From JAVBMB01 sp031552995 (GTDB lineage: Bacteria > Bacillota > Clostridia > Oscillospirales > Butyricicoccaceae), in the NCBI GenBank assembly GCA_031552995.1, contig JAVBMB010000044.1, positions 1-16,242 on the forward strand: 16,242 nucleotides of DNA, written 5' to 3'. Within the stretch, counting starts at the first letter, position 1, and each line of letters opens with the position of its first letter. The notes under the pieces were generated by a model. The model was not told the origin of the DNA and made no database searches. It worked only from the letters and a program-made list of their open reading frames with translations. The position numbers were made by a program, and so were the translations under genes. This document shows, one piece after another, positions 12,872 to 16,242 of this stretch.

Positions 12872-14257
12872 ATGAAATCCATACCAAACCGCACGTATCT
12901 CACGCAGGACCAACTGCCCGCCGCATATTATAATCTGGCGGCCGACATGCCGCAAAAGCCCGACCCTCTGCTAAATCCGGCCACCATGAAGCCGGTCACG
13001 GCAGACGAGCTGTACCCGATATTTTGCCGCACGCTTGTCGGGCAAGAGCTTGATACGGCAACGCGCTTCATCGAAATCCCGCCCGAGGTGCGCCAATACT
13101 ACAATGTCTACCGGCCGTCGCCTCTCGTGCGCGCCTATAATCTGGAAAAAGAGCTTAAAACGCCCGCCCGTATTTACTACAAGTTCGAGGGCAATAACAC
13201 GTCCGGCAGCCACAAGCTAAACTCGGCCGCAGCCCAGGCATACTACGCCAAGGCCGAGGGCCTGCGCGGCCTGACGACCGAAACCGGAGCCGGTCAGTGG
13301 GGCACGGCTCTCGCCGAGGCGTGCGCCTACTTCGGCATGCCGCTCAAGGTGTTCATGGTCAAATCCTCGCTCGAGCAAAAGCCGTTCCGGCGCATCGCGG
13401 TCGAAACGTTCGGCGGCAGCATCGTCCCCAGCCCAAGCGACACAACAGCCTCCGGCCGCAAGATACTCGGCCTGTTCCCCGGCACGGGCGGCAGCCTCGG
13501 GTGCGCCATATCCGAGGCCGTCGAAACGGCCCGCCTCACCCCCGGCTACAAATACGTCCTCGGCTCGGTGCTTAATTACGTGCTGCTGCACCAATCTATA
13601 ATCGGGCTTGAGGCCTATACCGCGATGGAAATGCTGGACGAATACCCCGATATAATCATCGGCTGCGCCGGCGGCGGCTCAAACCTCGGCGGGCTGATAT
13701 CCCCGTTCATGCGCGACAAGCTTCAGGGCCGCGCAAACCCGCAGGTTATCGCGGTCGAGCCGTCGTCCTGCCCGTCGCTGACGCGCGGAAAATATGCCTA
13801 CGATTTTTGCGACACGGCGCAGACGACTCCGCTCGCAAAGATGTACACTATGGGCAGCGGCTTCATCCCGCACCCCGGCCACGCCGGCGGCCTGCGCTAC
13901 CACGGCATGTCGCCGATAGTGTCAAAGCTGTATCACGACGGATATATAGCCGCCACGTCGGCCTCACAGACCGATGTGTTCTCCGCCGCGCTGACATTTT
14001 CGCGGTGCGAGACGATTCTCCCCGCGCCCGAATCCTCACACGCGATATTCGAAGCCATCCGTCAGGCCGAGCTGTGCCGTGAATCGGGGCAGAGCAAAAC
14101 CATTCTGTTCGGCCTCACAGGCACGGGATACTACGATATGGCGGCTTACGACGCCTTCAACAAAAAAGAGATGATCGACCCCGAAATCACGGACGACATG
14201 CTCGCACGCGGCTTTTCGTCCCTTCCCGATATCAACTACACCGTCCAAGCCGTCTAA
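12872..14257 (+). CDS. trpB2: Tryptophan synthase beta chain, TrpB2 type
   Basis: TrpB2 is a PLP enzyme that makes tryptophan from indole and serine (or phosphoserine in some homologs). The 461-residue product has the longer TrpB2 layout, with an N-terminal extension before YYNVYRPSPLVRA (76-88). The PLP-binding lysine is Lys115 in TSGSHKLNSA, the catalytic-glutamate motif is ETGAGQWG (137-144), and the phosphate loop is GCAGGGSNLGG (264-274). GHAGGLRYHG later in the chain is also typical. AAAGGGGT precedes the ATG by about 8 nt. No trpA or other trp gene is adjacent, so it may recycle free indole. Expression depends on the upstream T-box, hence on uncharged tRNA-Trp. It ends at a long bidirectional terminator. 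Confidence 0.93.
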   Translation: MKSIPNRTYLTQDQLPAAYYNLAADMPQKPDPLLNPATMKPVTADELYPIFCRTLVGQELDTATRFIEIPPEVRQYYNVYRPSPLVRAYNLEKELKTPARIYYKFEGNNTSGSHKLNSAAAQAYYAKAEGLRGLTTETGAGQWGTALAEACAYFGMPLKVFMVKSSLEQKPFRRIAVETFGGSIVPSPSDTTASGRKILGLFPGTGGSLGCAISEAVETARLTPGYKYVLGSVLNYVLLHQSIIGLEAYTAMEMLDEYPDIIIGCAGGGSNLGGLISPFMRDKLQGRANPQVIAVEPSSCPSLTRGKYAYDFCDTAQTTPLAKMYTMGSGFIPHPGHAGGLRYHGMSPIVSKLYHDGYIAATSASQTDVFSAALTFSRCETILPAPESSHAIFEAIRQAELCRESGQSKTILFGLTGTGYYDMAAYDAFNKKEMIDPEITDDMLARGFSSLPDINYTVQAV

Positions 14258-14302
14258 CCCGGCCTCGGCCAGCCGCCGCCCGGCCTCCGCCTCAACCCGG
14301 GC

Positions 14303-14352
14303 TAACAAAACGCATCCCGAGGCGCTCTCGCGCCTCGGGATGCGTTTTGTTA
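14303..14352. terminator. Long bidirectional terminator between trpB2 and tldE
   Basis: A perfect 23-bp inverted repeat (14303-14325 and 14330-14352) has a TCTC loop. Each outer end is TTTTGTTA when read outward, so it can end transcription from both convergent genes. Confidence 0.92.
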
Positions 14353-14370
14353 TTCAGCCGGGTCGGCTAT

Positions 14371-15708
14371 TCAGCTCTCGCCCGCCACCGAAAGCCCGCC
14401 GACAAGCACACTCGCCGAGCCAATCGCTCCGTTGATTTCAAAATCGTTGCCGACGCCCGTAATATCCTTCATCACGTCAAAGAAATTACCCGACACAATA
14501 AACTGCTCGGCCGGCCTCGCAACGCGCCCGTTTTTCACCAAAAACCCCTTCGACTCCAGCGAAAAATCGCCGGTTATCGGGTTCGCCGCGGCGTGAAGGC
14601 CTTTCAGCTCGGTCACATAAATAGCTTTCCCCGCCTTTTCCATCAGCATATCCGGCGTGCAGTCTCCCGGCTGCAAACAGAACACATACGGCGCCACATT
14701 TACGTCCCCGGCATATCCCGGCCGTCTGCCGTTTCCGGTCGAAGCGCGCTTGCCCCGCGCCGCCGACTTCAAATCATACAGCAGTGTTTTTAGCACCCCG
14801 TTTTCAACAAGCGTTTTCGTAAATGTCGCAACTCCCTCGTCATCAAACGGGCTGCGGTCGGCATAGTCCGCTCTGTGCGGGTCGTCGGTTATCGTAACAA
14901 GCTCCGACGCCACGCGCTCGTTTTCCTTGCCGGCCAGCAGAGACAGGCCCTTCTGCGCCGCATCGCCGGAAAACGCGCCCGTAAAGCAGCCCAAGAACTC
15001 GCACATCATACGGTTGCTGAATATCACAGGGTACGTGCCGGTCGGCACGCTCCTGCCGCCGATACCTCCAAGCGCCAGCTCTACGGCCTCCTTTACGGCC
15101 TTACGCACGTCCAGCCCGTCCGGCGTCAGCGTCTCAATGCCGCTCTGCCCCACATACTTGCGCCCGCCTTCCTGCGCCGCGACCGCGCAGTGCATGAAGT
15201 ACTCACTCTGCCTGTTCATCAGATCAAGCCCGCGGCTGTTCACCAGCCCAACCTCCGAGGACGAGTAGCCAACCGTCGAAAACGGCAGCAAAGTGATACG
15301 CGCATCCATGTCCTTCGCCAGCTTCTCCATCTCAAGCGCCAGGCCTTTCAGCATTTGCACATCGCATGCCCCGCCGCCGCCTTGCGGCACGTCGGCATAG
15401 GCCTTGTCACCTCCGTAAATGACGGCAAACCCGGTTGTCTCAATGATTTCCGCCCCGCTCATGGCGTCGCTCACAAGCCGCTCAGCCTCTTCGGCGCACA
15501 GCTTCTGCGTGTACGAGCATCCCAGTCTCCCGTCGACGATGCACCTAAACCCCGCGCCGATTGACGCCGCGTCGCTGAAGTTCTCGATTTCTCCCTGATA
15601 CGCCCGCACGGACGTCGAGCTCCCGCTCGAACAGTACAGATCATACTCGGTCAGGCCGGCCGCTTTCGCGTATGATATTACCGCACTCTTAAACTCAATA
15701 TAATTCAT
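14371..15708 (-). CDS. tldE: TldE/PmbA-family protein
   Basis: TldE is the non-metal partner of the TldD-TldE heterodimeric metalloprotease. In enterobacteria this complex trims leader peptides of modified peptides such as microcin B17. The 445-residue product has the family size and starts with the amphipathic segment MNYIEFKSAVISYAKAAG. It carries an N-terminal domain with YQGEIENFSDAASIGAGFR (about 36-54), TGTYPVIFSN in the middle and the C-terminal GDFSLESKGFLVKNGRV and GNFFDVMKDI blocks. As expected for TldE, no HExxxH metal site is present. AGGAGG lies about 7 nt before the ATG at 15708 and overlaps the tldD stop, so the pair is translationally linked. Its substrate here is unknown; no modified-peptide cluster is visible in the window. 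Confidence 0.93.
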   Translation of the reverse strand: MNYIEFKSAVISYAKAAGLTEYDLYCSSGSSTSVRAYQGEIENFSDAASIGAGFRCIVDGRLGCSYTQKLCAEEAERLVSDAMSGAEIIETTGFAVIYGGDKAYADVPQGGGGACDVQMLKGLALEMEKLAKDMDARITLLPFSTVGYSSSEVGLVNSRGLDLMNRQSEYFMHCAVAAQEGGRKYVGQSGIETLTPDGLDVRKAVKEAVELALGGIGGRSVPTGTYPVIFSNRMMCEFLGCFTGAFSGDAAQKGLSLLAGKENERVASELVTITDDPHRADYADRSPFDDEGVATFTKTLVENGVLKTLLYDLKSAARGKRASTGNGRRPGYAGDVNVAPYVFCLQPGDCTPDMLMEKAGKAIYVTELKGLHAAANPITGDFSLESKGFLVKNGRVARPAEQFIVSGNFFDVMKDITGVGNDFEINGAIGSASVLVGGLSVAGES

Positions 15709-15718
15709 GGCCGCCCTC

Positions 15719-16242
15719 CTATTCACGCCCGCCGACAGTGATTTCGCGCACCCTGATAAGCGGCTGCCCGACATTTGTAGGCACATTTCCGCTCAGCGAT
15801 CCGCACATACCCTGTCCATGCCCAAGGTTCTGTCCAACCATATCTATATCCCTAAGGATTTCAGACCCGCGCCCGATAAGGCTTGCTCCGCGCACCGGCT
15901 CGGTAATCTTGCCGTTTTTGACAATATACCCCTCACTGACATTGAAGTTAAACTCGCCGGTCGCCGGGTTCACCGACCCGCCGCCCATCTTCGCAGCATA
16001 CAGCCCGTACTCAATCGAGGCGATAATGTCCTCATTTTTGTCGGGGCCATTGTCCAAAAATGTGTTTGTCATGCGGGACGTCGGCGCATACAGATACGAT
16101 TCGCGGCGTCCGCTGCCGGTCGGTGCCATATTCATACGCCTGGCGTTGAGCTTGTCTATCATATAGCCTTTAAGCACACCTTTTTCAATCAGCACCTTAC
16201 GCTGCGCCGGCGTGCCCTCGTCGTCGATATTTATCGAGCCCC
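15719..16242 (-). CDS. tldD: TldD metalloprotease, C-terminal part (cut by window edge)
   Basis: This is the C-terminal roughly 174 residues of TldD; the reading frame stays open to the right edge and the start lies outside. The visible part begins GSINIDDEGTPAQRKVLIEK and includes GYMIDKLNARR, SGRRESYLYAPTSRMTNTF, GEFNFNVSEGYIVKNGKI and the final GQGMCGSLSGNVPTNVGQP block. The Cys in GMCG corresponds to the metal-ligand cysteine described for Escherichia coli TldD. The HExxxH helix should be in the missing part. It lies 10 nt upstream of tldE on the same strand, so both subunits are made from one transcript. Confidence 0.95.
   Translation of the reverse strand, partial: GSINIDDEGTPAQRKVLIEKGVLKGYMIDKLNARRMNMAPTGSGRRESYLYAPTSRMTNTFLDNGPDKNEDIIASIEYGLYAAKMGGGSVNPATGEFNFNVSEGYIVKNGKITEPVRGASLIGRGSEILRDIDMVGQNLGHGQGMCGSLSGNVPTNVGQPLIRVREITVGGRE

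Noticed and set aside
12507..12887. 126-codon minus-strand frame over the T-box region
   Set aside because: The sequence is explained by the T-box leader and terminator on the plus strand. The translation is low-complexity without family signals.

Overview
The window looks like chromosome from a spore-forming Clostridia-class Bacillota with a fairly high G+C content. The reasons are stage II sporulation protein R, a BclA-like collagen protein, a type III glutamine synthetase, a tryptophan T-box leader, strong AGGAGG-type ribosome binding sites and sigma-A promoters. An Oscillospiraceae-like lineage is plausible, but the sequence alone does not prove it. Most genes are compact housekeeping genes. 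The stretch from about 8,640 to 10,410 is looser, more AT-rich and rich in structured non-coding DNA.

Layout, left to right. Positions 1-117 hold a consensus promoter pointing off the left edge, followed by a sequence resembling the boxA/antitermination leader of rRNA operons, so an rRNA operon probably lies just outside. A leftward operon (3044 to 225) carries a DUF362/ferredoxin protein, ispE, a small hydrophobic ORF and spoIIR. It starts at a palindromic promoter (3179-3209) that also fires rightward into a YmfI-like SDR reductase. glnN (type III glutamine synthetase) runs leftward with its own promoter. Another leftward operon (8549 to 6435) encodes a thioredoxin-fold protein, a coiled-coil protein with a DivIVA-like start and a stand-alone E2-type acyltransferase-fold protein. 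The first and last of these lack a canonical catalytic residue.

A tRNA-Arg(CCG) with promoter and terminator is followed by a short collagen-like gene of the BclA exosporium type, preceded by a sigma-K-like promoter. Next come about 500 bp of hairpin-rich non-coding DNA. A short leader ORF with mutually exclusive hairpins then sits directly before a class I SAM-dependent methyltransferase. This leader region is the best candidate for an undescribed regulatory element in the window. A serine beta-lactamase-fold protein converges on the methyltransferase.

The right part has a consensus promoter, a tryptophan-specific T-box leader and a TrpB2-type tryptophan synthase beta chain. The tldE gene and the 3' end of tldD converge on it. 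Convergent gene pairs are separated by long bidirectional hairpins (4007-4039, 11244-11270, 14303-14352).
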